Of a stretch of DNA of 64,000 nucleotides, positions 1-12,145 are shown piece by piece. Each line of letters begins with the position of its first letter. Position 1 is the first letter of the stretch. The stretch is from NCBI RefSeq assembly GCF_019175385.1, contig NC_083344.1, positions 3,014,965 to 3,078,964 on the forward strand, written 5' to 3'. The notes beneath the pieces are model-generated. The model made no database searches, had not been told where the DNA came from, and saw only the letters and a program-made list of their open reading frames with translations. The position numbers and the translations under genes are program-made. The stretch is from Lycium barbarum. Its lineage: Eukaryota; Streptophyta; Magnoliopsida; Solanales; Solanaceae.

Positions 1-95
1 TTTTCCGCGCTTAGATTTGGTTTTAATTATGGCTGTGTTGGTTTATTAGTACGGTGGGACTAGTGCCATCACGACTTGGGTTTTGGGTCGTGACA
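1..95 (-). mobile_element. Truncated LTR, Ty3/gypsy-like
   Basis: Read on the minus strand the segment begins TGTCACGACCCAAAACCC, a start typical of many plant gypsy LTRs and close to that of the solo LTR at 59002. It runs off the left edge of the window, so length, orientation of the internal region and target duplication cannot be judged. Assignment rests only on this terminal motif. Confidence 0.4.
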
Positions 96-1201
96 CTGTC
101 TTAACGAGTGTATATCTGCTCTAAACCGCAAAATTGAAGGGTATGTTTACACCTTTTCCCTTGGTTAATTAATATTTCAGTTCCTGTAATTTTTTTTAAT
201 ATTGACTCGAATAAATTCATCTTAACCCCTTAAACTTTAGGGCATCATTTGGTTCAAAACAATTTATATATGCGGGAATTAGTACCACAAAGATTAAATT
301 ATAATACAAGGATGGTAATACGGGGATCACTGTGCATGGATTAATTCTTTTTAAATGTTTTGGTTTTGTTTTTCTGGTTAAGAACGTTTGGTTATCATAT
401 TTAGAAGAGCAAAATATCTTATTTATTCAAAAATTACTACTATAAATTCTACTCAAGGACAAAGAAAAAGAAAAATGTAAAGAATAAGTAACTAGTATTC
501 CTTCGAGTGGTTTGCTTCATCTGGGATAACAAGGACAATTATCAAATGCGTTAACTGTATCGGCTAAAATACATATTAACCATAAATCTGGAGGTTTCTC
601 TGCTTTTCTAGGAAAAAGATAGAAGCATGACTGATGAGGTTATTTTTGTTGTTTAATTATAAATGTAAAATCTTATTGTTTCATATTCTACCGCGCATAG
701 AATAGTACCTAATTTTCTTCATAATTTATGTAAGTATTATTCACGAAGAAAAATAAAATACTAACCAAAAAATGTATAGGCTATGATGAGTTTTATACAC
801 GGATTACTTCTTCTCGTAATGAAAGTGTTTCCTAATGTTATCCACTTCACTGCTCTGTCTAATATGTATTTGCCGTAAATCCGTTTCCTTTTCAATTTTT
901 AATTGTTTTATTTCAAATTAATAGAATTTCTAAATCATTTTTGCTTTTCTTTTCCATTTATTGAGAAATCAGTAGGTGTTACAGACAATTACCATTTTTT
1001 TTTTTTTGGTCAAGACAATTACCCTTTTTTTTGGTCAAGACAATTACCGATTAATTAGAAGCAATATAGTTCTTCTGGACATATAGTTCTCTTTATACAT
1101 CTTCCAAATAGAATTACGATAGTCTCAGCTCCAATGATGTCTGCTCCAGTACTTCAACGGCCCTTTTGCTTAATGCCACGTTGATGAAAGAACTTTAAAT
1201 G
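96..1201. other. Intergenic, no gene seen
   Basis: AT-rich sequence with no supported reading frame. A short local duplication of a 'gtcaagacaattacc' motif with T-runs lies around 985-1050. Nothing else is recognisable. Confidence 0.5.
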
Positions 1202-1390
1202 AGTAAATACTCACCGAACATATATTGTATATACACCAAATCAATGTAATTTACCCTGGTTAAGTGATTTAATGAAGTGAATATATACATAAATTAATCA
1301 TGGTTATATACGTGATAGTCGTATATATTGAAATACATGTCATAACATCCATTAGTTCGGTGTAAACACTCAGTATAAATAAGTTTTTAC
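1202..1390. mobile_element. MITE, same family as 50083-50260
   Basis: The segment is related, in inverted orientation, to 50083-50260. Both have imperfect terminal inverted repeats built around 'gtaaatactc' and 'tttacaccaa', and both share the central motif 'ggttaagtgatttaatgaagtga' in diverged form. Two copies sharing both ends in one window support a small non-autonomous DNA element. The superfamily is not clear. Confidence 0.5.
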
Positions 1391-2057
1391 CCTTTTAACG
1401 GCTAGATTCATTTTTTATATTAATAAAATATTCTTTACATGATATATTTGTGACTTGTATTTATTTCATTTTCTAGTAATATATTTTCTGTTAAAAGAAA
1501 AAAAAAGTGGGATAATAGTATACATGGTCAAGATCTCGTCAGCTTCTTCTCTATTCCACGCCACACCCACGCACTTCATTTTTTTTCTTCAGCCTTAGAT
1601 CTTTCTTCACACATACGGTGTGTTAGCCGTGTTCACAAAAATTTAGTAATTTTTGTTCATACCTAGTATATAAATTAAAATATTCATTAAATACTTTTAA
1701 ATATTGTCTATAATATCTCTATAAAAACACAAAACTTCAAATTCTGAATTCGTCTTTGCCCGCATTCACAAACCTCTGTAAACATCAAGCAAGTGTAGTC
1801 TGAAAATCTAACTAATGAATTTAATTCTACACTGAATTCTTATCCAATTTTCAAACAGATTCAATGATCAAAACTACTAAATCTGGAGGATTTGCACAAA
1901 ACACTTCCTTAGGCCTGGTGTTTTGATATTCAATAAATCTTAATTCAATTGAGTTTTCAAATACACCAATTTTTTTTCTCCTTGGACCTCATGCGCATGA
2001 GCTGATATTTCAGAATTTAAGATATTCATTGGCATCTAGTTTGAAGAATTGAAGGCA
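1391..2057. other. Intergenic, no gene seen
   Basis: AT-rich sequence without a supported coding frame, RNA gene or recognisable repeat. Confidence 0.5.
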
Positions 2058-2211
2058 TATTTGGAGATTCAATGGTTCCTTGTGCGAGGGTCTACCGAAA
2101 ATAATCTCTCAACCTCTCAAGGTAGGGGTAAAATCTGCGAACACACTACCCTCCTGAGATCCATTTTGTGGATTTTACGTTGTTGTTGTTGTTGTTGTAT
2201 TTGGAGATTCA
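2058..2211 (+). mobile_element. TS-type SINE, 5'-truncated, with target duplication
   Basis: The core 2072-2197 contains 'aaggtaggggtaaaatctgc' and 'acactaccctcc' and ends in a (TTG)n tail. This is the 3' part of the TS SINE family known from tobacco and other Solanaceae. It is flanked by a perfect 14-bp direct repeat, tatttggagattca, at 2058-2071 and 2198-2211, the expected target-site duplication. The tRNA-like 5' part is missing. Confidence 0.8.
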
Positions 2212-2448
2212 GTGGAAAATTTTGATGTTTGTTCGTGATAAAAATGCAACTTGGAAAATGCAAAGAACTCTAGTTATTGTGTATAATTTCCACTATATAG
2301 GGGTAAGGTTTGATTTGGAGATGAGATGTTGTACATGATTATGTAAATTTAAAATAATTTGACGTGAAATGAAAAAAGGTAAAATTGAAATAAAAAATGA
2401 TAAAATCCTACAGTTTGAAGCCCAGGATTTTCTTCCAACTTCCACTTG

Positions 2449-3381
2449 CTCGACTCTCAATGTCCAGCTTTTAATGAGATTATTGATCCAGACACCAAGT
2501 CAAGTCAACCCCAAGTAAGTAGTCCAAAAATAAGGAAAAGGACTAGTGAGAATTACAATTAGAGAAATACTTTTCCACAAAACGAATTTTCTCTTCCTCA
2601 AGCATTTAATGGTTACAATTCATTTAGGAGAACTGATGCTGACCCTTCTTTAGTAAGGAGAAAGCATGTGGAGACTTTTAGTAGCAGCAATAGACCAAAG
2701 AAGACCTGAAGGATCAATGTAGCAATCACTAATGCTCCCATCCCAGTTATTTCTTACACTACTAGTTTTAGTATACGTATGGTGCAGGTTGTGGCGGAGC
2801 CAGAATTTTTACCAAGAGGTTCAAAAATAAAGAAGTAAACACACGAAGAAGTCAAAGGGTTCAACATCTACTATATATACATAAAAAAATAATTCATATC
2901 CAATGTGAGTTATTGCCCTAGCTCTGCCCCCTGGTGTAACACGTCAATCAATAAAAGTATAGGCAGTAACAAAGTATAGCTTAACTTTCAAATTGATGTA
3001 ATATTTGTTTAAACGTTGAGAGTAAATATTATTACCGGTTCGATTGATTTTGTGGTTCATATATATATAATGACAAATATTATAAAATTATTTTAGTTAA
3101 ACTTATCATCTTCATATTCAAAATTCAGTTACTGTGTACAAAAAAAAATGAATGCACTCATATATAAACTTCATAAAAAAAAAGTGCAATTAGATAATAT
3201 GTTGCTCGACTCTCAATTTTCAGCTTTTGAGCCCAACTTTTAATGCGAGTATTGGTCCAGACATCAAGTCAAGTCAACCCCAAGTAAGTATTCAAAAATA
3301 AGGAAAAGGTATAGTGTATTAATGACAATTACACAAATGCTTTTCCACCAAAACGACTTTTCTTTTCTTCATGCGTTTAAT
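2449..3381. repeat. Diverged direct repeat of about 165 bp
   Basis: Segments 2449-2609 and 3205-3381 share long blocks such as 'aagtcaagtcaaccccaagt' and 'ataaggaaaagg', and both end near 'catttaatg/cgtttaatg'. They are direct copies about 755 bp apart with small indels. No coding sequence is visible, and whether this is a segmental or transposon duplication is not known. Confidence 0.7.
2789..2933. mobile_element. hAT-like MITE (tggcgga family)
   Basis: Starts 'gtggcggagccag' and ends near 'gctctgccccctg', imperfect terminal inverted repeats of the CAG(T/G)GGCGGA type. Related copies lie at 26274-26546, 54008-54175 and 61681-61832. Here the 8-bp target duplication is only partly recognisable. 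Confidence 0.55.
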
Positions 3382-4543
3382 GAGGTTAGGAAAGGACTAG
3401 TGAATGACAACAAATTTAACTAAATTTATCATCTTTGCATATTGAGAAGATATAGAATCTAGCTACTGTGTTAAAGTAGTAATGTGTTTATTAAGTCTGT
3501 TAGAAATACGAAAAATGAATGCACTCGTATAGAAACTTCACAACAAAATTATGCAATTCAATATATTCACCGGTACTTGTCCATGCATCCTGAATCCTTT
3601 TAAAAAAAGAGTACAAATCATAGGAAAATCTTGAAGTAAAGACAAACTATAACCTGAATTTACAAAGGTATATTAAGCTGTAGAGTTAACAACATTTATA
3701 CTAGGATTTTATTTGTCCCGAGTAACTCGCCATATACCGGTGGTCTTGTTAGAAATGGGCCAACTTTTAGACTAATTTATGTATGTGTTGCACATCATTA
3801 TATTCTCAAACATGCAATGTTGAATTTGTTTAGAACTGTCTAATTATAAGTTGCTTATACAACATATGATAACTACTTAACAAATACTACTAATTAACAT
3901 GATGATGATGATTGTATTCCTTTATTCTTTGCACGCAAAAATTATAATGCACTTTTTCCCAAGAGGATGTTGTAGTGGCTCCGATCTCTCCCTTGCTTGA
4001 TACTTGTTTTTCAATCTGAAGAGCAATAATAAATAATGGATTACAACATGATAGAGTACACTCACTATGATTTTTGATTGGGAAACAAAAGAACCATAAA
4101 ACAAATAGAACAGTGCTTTGGCAGTACTTTAAAAGGGAAGAGAGTCATATTTGCCCCTCTTGAAAAAGGTTTAATTAATATTGCCCTTCTTTATACTATC
4201 GGTCCATGCCCTTAATATTATACTGTCGATCTCATATATGCCCTTAATGTTATAAAAGTGACTCAAATTTTCCCTTCCTCCCTTAACCCCATCCAATTTT
4301 GCCAAAATGGCATGCCAACTCACCACAACAACCCTTTTTCTTCCACCACACTAGCCAAAGTCACCAACACCTTCACCATATGTACCATCACCACCAACAA
4401 ATTATTCTACTTAGTATTGGTTATCATATACCAAAAGAATCACTTTTTCAATTAGTAACATTTTCGCTAATTAATGTTTAACTGTGAGTTTTCACTGTAT
4501 TTATCTATAACATTTTGCAACTAGAGATTACACAATAAACAAA
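3382..4543. other. Intergenic, no gene seen
   Basis: AT-rich. Around 4140-4270 there are repeated 'atatttgcccttaat' type motifs common in plant dispersed repeats. Short open frames here show no recognisable protein. Confidence 0.45.
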
Positions 4544-5218
4544 GTTTCTGTATAGGGTAAAATCCGTCGACACCAAGTGGATGTATCAAAGGATGGCATG
4601 TAGCGATGGTGACATGTCAGATTTGAGTCAGCAAGCGAGGCGCTCCGGGAAAGCATGACGGCGCTCCGGAGGAGTAACTTAACAGCTGCTACCGGAGACC
4701 GAAACTACAAAGGGTCTGGAGAAGCATGCTAACTCACCGGTCAAACATCATTCAATGTGCAACCGTTACAAGAAACCCCGAGTCTTCTTCCGGTCTTAGA
4801 TGTGCATTATTGCCCTTCATTGCCATTCATTGTCATAGCATTAAATCTCTTTAATTACCTTTGGCATTAATATTGGTAATGCAGAGGGCATGATTTGTGG
4901 ATCATACATCCCATAGCTTTAGTATAAATAGATGTACTCATCTCATTGTAAGGATTATCTGAAAATATATACAAGAATTACCTTGCTTTTAGTTCCTAAT
5001 TGCTTTTGTTCAACTAAGCAAGATCTGATTGTTCGCTAGCCCGGAGACTCTAGCTCAAAAGCTTTTCCAAGGCCCAGGCTACACATCTAGCTTATACTTT
5101 ACTTTCAATTGTCTCGTTAATTATTACTTGCTATTTCATAATTTTAGTTACATTGATCCGCGTGTCCTTGACCTCGCGTACAAATTCAACTGTATCGATT
5201 TTCCATGTAAACAGTTTC
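4544..5218 (+). mobile_element. Solo LTR, Ty3/gypsy-like, 665 bp
   Basis: The LTR spans 4549-5213, begins TGTATAGGGTAAAATCC and ends TTCCATGTAAACA, so it has TG...CA termini. It is flanked by a perfect 5-bp repeat, gtttc, at 4544-4548 and 5214-5218. A TATA box (tataaat) lies at about 4923 within the expected promoter region. No internal domain, primer-binding site or second LTR is present, so this is a solo LTR left by recombination. Gypsy assignment is inferred from termini and length. Confidence 0.8.
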
Positions 5219-5530
5219 CAATTCCCATTAATGGCTTATGTTGTAGTTTCTGTAACCTTTTTCTTTACTTTACAATGCGAGAAATGGATTCTTGGTCCTT
5301 TATAAACTACTTTTAGTTTTATGACCTTTTTACAATTTACACATAAGAGATCTAAAAAAGATATTTTCTTCTATTCAAATTGTAAGAGGCCAAGAGATCT
5401 AATTTCCTCCTTTACGACGGAAGAGCATATAAGTATTGATAATAAAATCTATTTTTGATAATGTAGAGAAGAAAAATAACAAACTAACAACAATAACACG
5501 ACTATTGATTAATTACCTCATAGATTTTCA
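5219..5530. other. Region downstream of the LRR pseudogene
   Basis: AT-rich flank between the solo LTR and the stop codon of the minus-strand LRR gene. It should contain the old 3' UTR of that gene, but no clear poly(A) signal could be fixed. Confidence 0.4.
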
Positions 5531-8500
5531 CTATCTTCTTCTGCGAAATTTCCTGCGTCGTCGATTTTTCCTCTTTGCTATGTATATCATTTCATGAGTG
5601 GTAGTTGCAAAAAAGTCAATGAACCATCTTGGCCTTTCAAAGAGGTATATGAGATACAATATGCTAAATCCAAAAATCAAGCCACAACCATACCCAATTA
5701 AGACAGATTGCCAAGTCATTTCGCTAAGAAAAGTAGGCTCATCTTCTTCTTGGTCAACCAACAATACTGGTTCTGGTGCACTCTTACACTGCCCACATTC
5801 ATTTGACAATGGAAATCCGCACAAATCAGAGTTTCCAAAATATGAATCATTTGGAAACGTATTCAACTGATTACTATGAGGAATAGGTCCGACAAGATGG
5901 TTGTATGACAGATTTAGGACCGCAAGAAATGTTAGACTTGCCAATTCCATTGGAATTTTGCCAGTAAGTTGGTTAAAATGAATTGTCCAAAGATTCAAGC
6001 ATGCTGATGTTCTTCATTTCAACAGGAGTATGTCCACTGAGGTTGTTATGAGATAAATTTAGCACCAGGAGTGAATTTAAATTCCCAATGAACTCTGGGA
6101 TTTCTCCCTCAAACTTGTTCCTTGACAAATCGATTGTTGTGAAAATTGTCAAGATCTTTTTAAATTCAATCTCTTGATTTTTCAGAAATAATATTACTGA
6201 TTCATCATAGTGCATTGTAAAGGGCCCATAGTAACGACCTTCTTTCTCCATATATTCCAGTCTTGATTTGTGTGGATCTATGTTCATCATAGCTTTGAAA
6301 CCTTTGAGAACCTCTGTAGGTATAGAGCTAGTAAATGAATTTTCGGAGAGGTCAAAGATCCTCAAATCTGGAAATGGCAATTTTGTTTGGAAAGCACTAA
6401 TGGCTCCATGAAATCTATTAGATTTCAATATGAGAACCTCTAACGGCAGCCTCTCCAGCCAAATGGGAAATGTGTCATGGATTTTGTTGCTTCCCAAATC
6501 AAGGACTTGTAAGGATGTACAGTTGACTAGCGACCTCGGGATCGGACCTTCCAATTGATTTTTGCTCAAACCAATATAATTTAACCCACCGCACCCCGAG
6601 AATATGTCTGGAATGGGACCACGAAGGTTGTTTCCTGGTAATTCTAGGACTGAGAGATTTCCAGAAATAAACAAACAATTGGGAATTTCAACACTCAAAT
6701 TGTTATCGGACAAAATCAGCATATGTAGGCTATTTGGTTTACAAAGGGAAGATGGCAGAGGTCCTCTGAGTGAGTTTTTTTGAAGATCAACAAACTGCAG
6801 TGTCTGCCAAGATAGATGGTCTAAGCTTGTAAGGTTGTTGTAAGAGAGATTAAGGTATTGCAATGAACTCAAACCACCAAACCATTTCGGTAACTGGCCG
6901 TGAATTTCGTTCTCCGAGAGAACCAAAAACACTAATTGCTTAGCGTTTAACAAGAAACTCGGAAAATCTTTTACGCGACAGAAGCGTAAACTTAAAGTCC
7001 AAAGACTAGGAAGGGTGGTGTTGATGTTTTCCTTATTGCTACTCCACGATAAACCGCTATGAGAAAGACCAAGATGTTGGAGTTTTTTCATTGTTGAAAA
7101 CATTTCTGCTCCTACCTCACCACTCAAATTATTAGACCCAAGAAAGAGATGAGTTAGGTTCACAAGATCTCTGAGTGAGTGAGGTATGGGACCACTGAGT
7201 TGATTTTGATGCATACTAAGCTTTTCTATAGAGTTGGTCTTAAACTCGGGAAGTGGTCCACTTAAGTGATTGCTCCCCAGCTGTAAATAAGTCAGTGAAG
7301 TAAGACTAAGCATCCAAGATGGGATTGATCCGTTGAATGAGTTCTTAAACAAACTTAGTTTTTTTAGATTTTGAAGTCCGTTAGCAATAAAAGGAAGTGG
7401 ACCACTGAGTGAATTGTATCCCAAATTCAAGACTTCAAGCTTTGTCAAGTTCACAAGAAAAGATGGGAATGGGCCACTGAAGTTGTTGATTTTTAGTCCT
7501 AAGTGTGTAAGCTTTTGCAATTTGGAAAAAGCATCAGGAATTTTGCTCTCCAAATGGTTCGCTGAAAGATATAGTTGAGTGATTTGTGAAAGGTTCCCGA
7601 TGGATTCCGGTATAGGTCCGACGATGTTGCACCAAGAAAAGTCCAAAAAATTTAAGGCTTTGAGACTTCCAAATGTACCAGCTAGTCCTCTAGAAATATA
7701 TCTATTGTCAGAGAGATCTAGCTCAGTTAGCATATGGCTACTGCTCCAGTTAAACTTGGGGAAAGAAATAGTGGTGAGATCATTTCCTGACAATTTAAGG
7801 GTTTCCAAATTGGGTAGGAGGAAAATGCTTTTTGGCAAGTCTCCTTGCAAGTTAGTAAATCCAAGATCTAGATATCTCAAAGAAGAAGAGAATGATACAT
7901 TCATGGGTATCTTGGATGAAATGTGAACATAAGAAAGAGAAAGTACCTCTAACTTGGTTAAGTTTTGAAAAAGCATGTTGAATCCTTCCCGACTAAGCCA
8001 CGAGATAAATAATGAAATTCAGAGAGATCAAGCAAAACCAATTTGGACAAGTGTGAGATTTCAAATGGAATCCTTCCTTGGAACCAACAATAAGAAAAGT
8101 TGAGATGCATCAAACTGGCCAACTGACCAATGCTCGGTGGAATTTGAGAAGCCCAAAAGTCATTATAGGAAAGATCGAGCGTTTCAAGATGACGAAGATG
8201 GAAAAGGATACTATTAGGATGGAGAGTTCCTTCAAGATTTCTACTACTGAGGTCCAAACTAGTTACGTGACCAGTGAAACTATCACAGGTAACCCCATCC
8301 CACTTACAACAATCCATACGTGAAACTATCACAGGTAACCCCATCACACTTACAACAATCAATACGTGAAACTATCACAGGTAACCCCATCCCACTTACA
8401 ACAATCCATACTTCTATTCCAAGACATCATTGCGTCTGTCACGTTAAGTGAATGCTTAAAGTTTAGAAGTGCAAGGGAATCATGAGAAGAGCAAAGTGGA

Positions 8501-8595
8501 TCCCCAAAGGCAAAAGAAACCACTTCAACTGCATAGAGAAATAGAAACAAAGAAATAGTAACTGACAATATTCTCTCCATCTCTATCTTTCTCAT
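5531..8595 (-). pseudogene. LRR receptor-like protein (Cf-type RLP) pseudogene
   Basis: Intronless gene whose intact relatives are plasma-membrane immune or developmental receptors without a kinase. From 8595 there is a signal peptide, then an LRR N-terminal cap with the motif DCCKWDGVTCD, about 25 LRRs with LxGxIP-type repeats, a short cysteine motif (NSDLCGFPLSNEC), an acidic juxtamembrane piece, one membrane segment (about WQSVLIGYGCGLIFGFSILY) and a very basic cytoplasmic tail. Three lesions break the frame: a 46-bp tandem triplication at 8274-8411, a likely 1-bp loss near 7970-7980, and a 1-bp gain in a T-run near 5974-5978. Outside these the reading is clean, so inactivation looks recent. 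A partly translated product is unlikely to reach the membrane as a full receptor. The ligand is unknown. Confidence 0.88.
8274..8411 (-). repeat. Three 46-bp tandem copies inside the LRR gene
   Basis: Copies at 8274-8319, 8320-8365 and 8366-8411 have exact 46-bp spacing and differ at only a few bases. The unit encodes the DCCKWDGVTCDSF cap motif. Because 46 is not a multiple of three, the two extra copies shift the frame and bring in a TGA directly after the first copy. Compared with ordinary RLP genes a single copy is expected. Confidence 0.92.
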
Positions 8596-8636
8596 CTATG
8601 TCTAATAGAAAATGTAATTAAAAGATAGACTAAGTA

Positions 8637-8650
8637 TCATTTATATGGAG
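8637..8650 (-). promoter_or_regulatory. Possible TATA box of the LRR gene
   Basis: The minus strand reads ccatataaatga about 45-55 bases before the presumed start codon at 8595. Position and sequence suit a TATA box with a short 5' leader. This is a motif call only. Confidence 0.35.
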
Positions 8651-8820
8651 TTGCGAACCAATTATTTATAAGAATAAGGCCAACCATCACAAAGACTAAG
8701 ACTTTGTGCACCTATTGCTTGCCCAAACTATACGTCCATAGTCAATTGTCCCAAAAGAGACTCCAATGGTAAGTTGCCTCGTTAGGTACGTAATTGATAT
8801 TTCAGTTCTTGTAACTTGCC

Positions 8821-9024
8821 TCCACCGCTCCATTTGTCCGATCTGCTAAAATTAAATGGGTCGAATATATAGTGCAGGGGACCCTAGGGATTCCTCTCAT
8901 TCTCTCCCGCTAATAGAGAGAAAGAGAGAGACAGGGAGAGGAATCGATATATGTAAAATAAAAGGGGTCCCTTGGATTATATATTCAACCCATTTAATTT
9001 AAGCGGGACAGATCAGTGGAGCTA
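8821..9024. mobile_element. Palindromic MITE
   Basis: The two ends are inverted copies over about 45 bp: left 'gatctgctaaaattaaatgg' pairs with the complement of right 'ccatttaatttaagcgggac'. A second inverted pair, 'ggaccctagggattcctctc' and 'gagaggaatcg...ggggtccc', follows. The centre is a GA-rich run. The structure folds into one long hairpin. The superfamily is not assigned. Confidence 0.65.
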
Positions 9025-9093
9025 GTCAATTTAATAGTTAATTAAAAGGGAAAATGACCTAATAATATTATTTAAGACTCTGTATTACAAAAC

Positions 9094-10152
9094 ATAAGTG
9101 TTGACACCCAATTTTGGCTCATCATGCTCAAAATTTATGTCTAGGCAAAAAATACATCTTTTAACACATTTTAATTCAACTTATGGATAATTATCCTTAA
9201 GTTTGCAAATATTAGAATTATTTTATCAATTTATTGTCATTTAGATTAATTTCAATAATCATTATTTTTTCACAGTAATTTGGCATACACATCACAACAC
9301 TACAATTTTATTTCAGGAACATTCATTCTTTAATTCTTTACCGCACAATACATTTTTCAAGTAGCAATCACATTTTTATTTATACTTTTCTAACTGCATA
9401 TAAATAGTTATATTTTTTTATATTTATGTTAGTTCTATTTTAATACAGTTCATCGGTATAGAAAAAACTGAAAGAGTTTATTGCAAACACAGTTAATTCA
9501 AAAACATTTCAAACTTTGTATAAATTAAATTTTATTTACTCCATTTACTATTCTACCTACCCCATATTTATTTCTCCTCTCATTTTTCTTGAGTTAAGCC
9601 CCACATGTTATCTTTTTCTTGACTTTTCTCCCCTTGCTTTTCGTCACCCGTTCAACTCTCTCTCTCTTTTCAACTACTTCCCTTTATTTTTTTCAACTCT
9701 CTCTCTCTCTCTTCTTTTTTCAAACTCACTTTTTTCCTTGTCAATTCTCTCTCCTTCTTTTCAACTCTTCTTTCCTATTTAATCTCACCTTCCCCTCATT
9801 TTTCTCCCCGCTGATACGTCTCTCTCCCCTTAAAAAATTAAAAAAAAAAAACAAATCTTCTTCTCTTAAAAGCCTTATCTCATAGTCATTTTCCATCTCT
9901 CATTTTCTACAAAGAGAAAATTCATAATTCTTATCTGTTTCTCTACGCTCACAAACACTATGAACAAATATTTTTTAATAGGGTTCTCTACATCTTGCTC
10001 TACATTTTAAATCACTATGAACAAATATTTTTGAATGGGGTTCTCTACTTCTTGCTCTACATTTTAAATCTCTTTTACTTTATATTTGACATTTTTATTA
10101 TTAGTGTTTTTATTCTTGACATGTTTTTCAATTGTTAAATACTTTGCACATA

Positions 10153-10186
<34 letters not shown>

Positions 10187-11536
10187 ATTTTATTTTTAAA
10201 AGGAGATAGTTGGGGGGAACTTTTTTTTTTTTTGGTTAATTTATGGATATTTAATAAATTTTACTTTTTGGCCGATGAAGAAATTTCTGTCGATTTTCGA
10301 GGCCTCCCCCGCACATAAGACGGATTTTTATTTTAAATCGCACTATATATATTTATTATAATTTTCTTAATTCATTTTGATAAATATTTATCCATTATTA
10401 GCATTTTTACTAAGTCTTATGCAGGTATCTGAAGTTACTTCCTGAAGATGACGCTCGAAAGAAGTTCAAATGGCTTCTCGGATTCTCTGTTTATATTTAC
10501 TTTTACGTTCTTAAAATTGTAGAAAGCATAAAATAAGTGAAAACGTTACTCTCGGGGTAAAAGGAGGAATCATTTATTTACTTGCTCACTTATTATTTGT
10601 AGTAGCCACTATTTTTATAGTTAACATGTTTATTAATTTAATTGCTTGGCACACTTCAGTAAATAATTAGGATAGTTTACCTCAATATTTACCTTTTAGA
10701 ATGTGATCTCATAATTAGTTAATTAATTAGGCGTATGTACTTAGTTAATTAAAATCAGTTGGCTCACGTTAAATCGAATGAACTTGGGTTATTGATTTGT
10801 AGATAACTTTTTGATTGATTTTTATCTCACATGTATTTTTTAATCTTCTATTTATTCAAAAGCAAATCAGTTAATGTAGAACAAATCCGTTCATGCTATA
10901 TTCTCTTAAAGCTAGAGTTGTAAGTCACTCTAATCATATATTTTATTGACTTCTAAATAATTCTTTTCATACTAGATTTACTCTTTAGTCAAAATTTGTT
11001 AGCTATTTATTCATTAGAAGTTTTGTTCCATCCTCTTAAGCTTCTTTGTATATTATATTTAAATAACAAATTTAAATTTTCAATACACATTCATTAAATA
11101 TTTGTTCATCAAAAAACTTTTTACATATTTTATTTATTGATCTTATAATACATATTTTCATACACATGCAAATGTTTATTTTCTTTTACTACATCAACAT
11201 TCATGTTCATCATTTTTTACTCAAATTCTTTAATATTTTTGTAAATAATAACCTATCATATTGTATATCCCTCATCTAATTAAATCAAGTCCAGCTGGGA
11301 ACCACAATTTGTGGATTCTGAAGGATGCTTGGCACCTTCCCTTCGGAATAATTTGAACCCTTACCTAGAATCTCATTTGTTTTCGCAGACTATTTTTAAG
11401 TTATATACATTAATAATTTATAGGTACCCTAGTATACCTTAAATGTTAGGTGACGACTCTGTACATAATTAATCCTTTTAGAGCCCCATAAGTTGTACTT
11501 TGTTTAGTCTCGGTAAAAATAGGGTGCAACAATAAG
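9094..11536 (+). mobile_element. Solo LTR, Ty3/gypsy Tat/Ogre-like, 2433 bp
   Basis: The LTR spans 9099-11531, from TGTTGACACCCAATTTTGGC to AATAGGGTGCAACA, with inverted ends TGTTG/CAACA. It is flanked by a perfect 5-bp duplication, ataag, at 9094-9098 and 11532-11536. Near the 3' end, 'ggcaccttcccttcgg' and 'ttgaacccttacc' resemble the end region of long Tat/Ogre-type LTRs in dicots. It also contains a CT-rich stretch (9640-9800) and an (AT)n microsatellite (about 10157-10186). No internal region exists, so it is a solo LTR. Open frames inside it are not genes. Confidence 0.85.
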
Positions 11537-12145
11537 GATACTTTTCGTTATTTACAAAACATACCAACTTAATTACAAAACATAACGGATCTGAAAAAAT
11601 TAAAAGTTCATCCTTCCCTCCCCTTCTCTAATCTACCCAGATCTGGAAAAAAAAAAACAACCGACCCTTCCCTTCCCCTTCTCTCTCACAATCTGCTCAG
11701 ATCAGTAGGTGTACACAAGACAGTTGAGTTAACTGCCTCTCTAGAAAGTCGGAAGAAACAATGAGATCCTTCGAGTTGGTTATTGCTTTATAAAGTTGTT
11801 GTTTTTTTTTTTTTTTGGGTTGATCAAAATCAGTACCAGGGTGGTAGTGGTACTGCGAGAGTTACAAAGACACAGAAAATTTTACAGTTTCTCCATTACA
11901 TCCTCATGTCACCCAAAAAATCCAAAAAACTGTGTCATATCATCTATCGTATAACCCTTACATCAAAAGTATAAATTTTCTAAGCATCTTGTTAGAGAAG
12001 AAATATGGTCTTTCTTTTCCTCAAAACTCTTCTGTTTCAATCCACAAAATGCACAATGTGACTGTCTTCCATAGCATCTTCAGTTTTTTACGGTTGTTAT
12101 AGTTGTATTAAATTTCATTCGAATTTGAAGCGAGATACAAAATTG
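11537..12145. other. Intergenic, no gene seen
   Basis: AT-rich DNA with a T-run near 11802-11816 and two similar short pyrimidine-rich blocks at about 11610 and 11665 ('ccttcccctccccttctct'-like). No supported gene. Confidence 0.45.

Noticed and set aside
9516..9885. Two overlapping plus-strand open frames of 88 codons
   Set aside because: They lie in a CT-rich stretch inside the solo LTR at 9099-11531; the Ser/Leu/Phe-rich proteins only reflect base composition.
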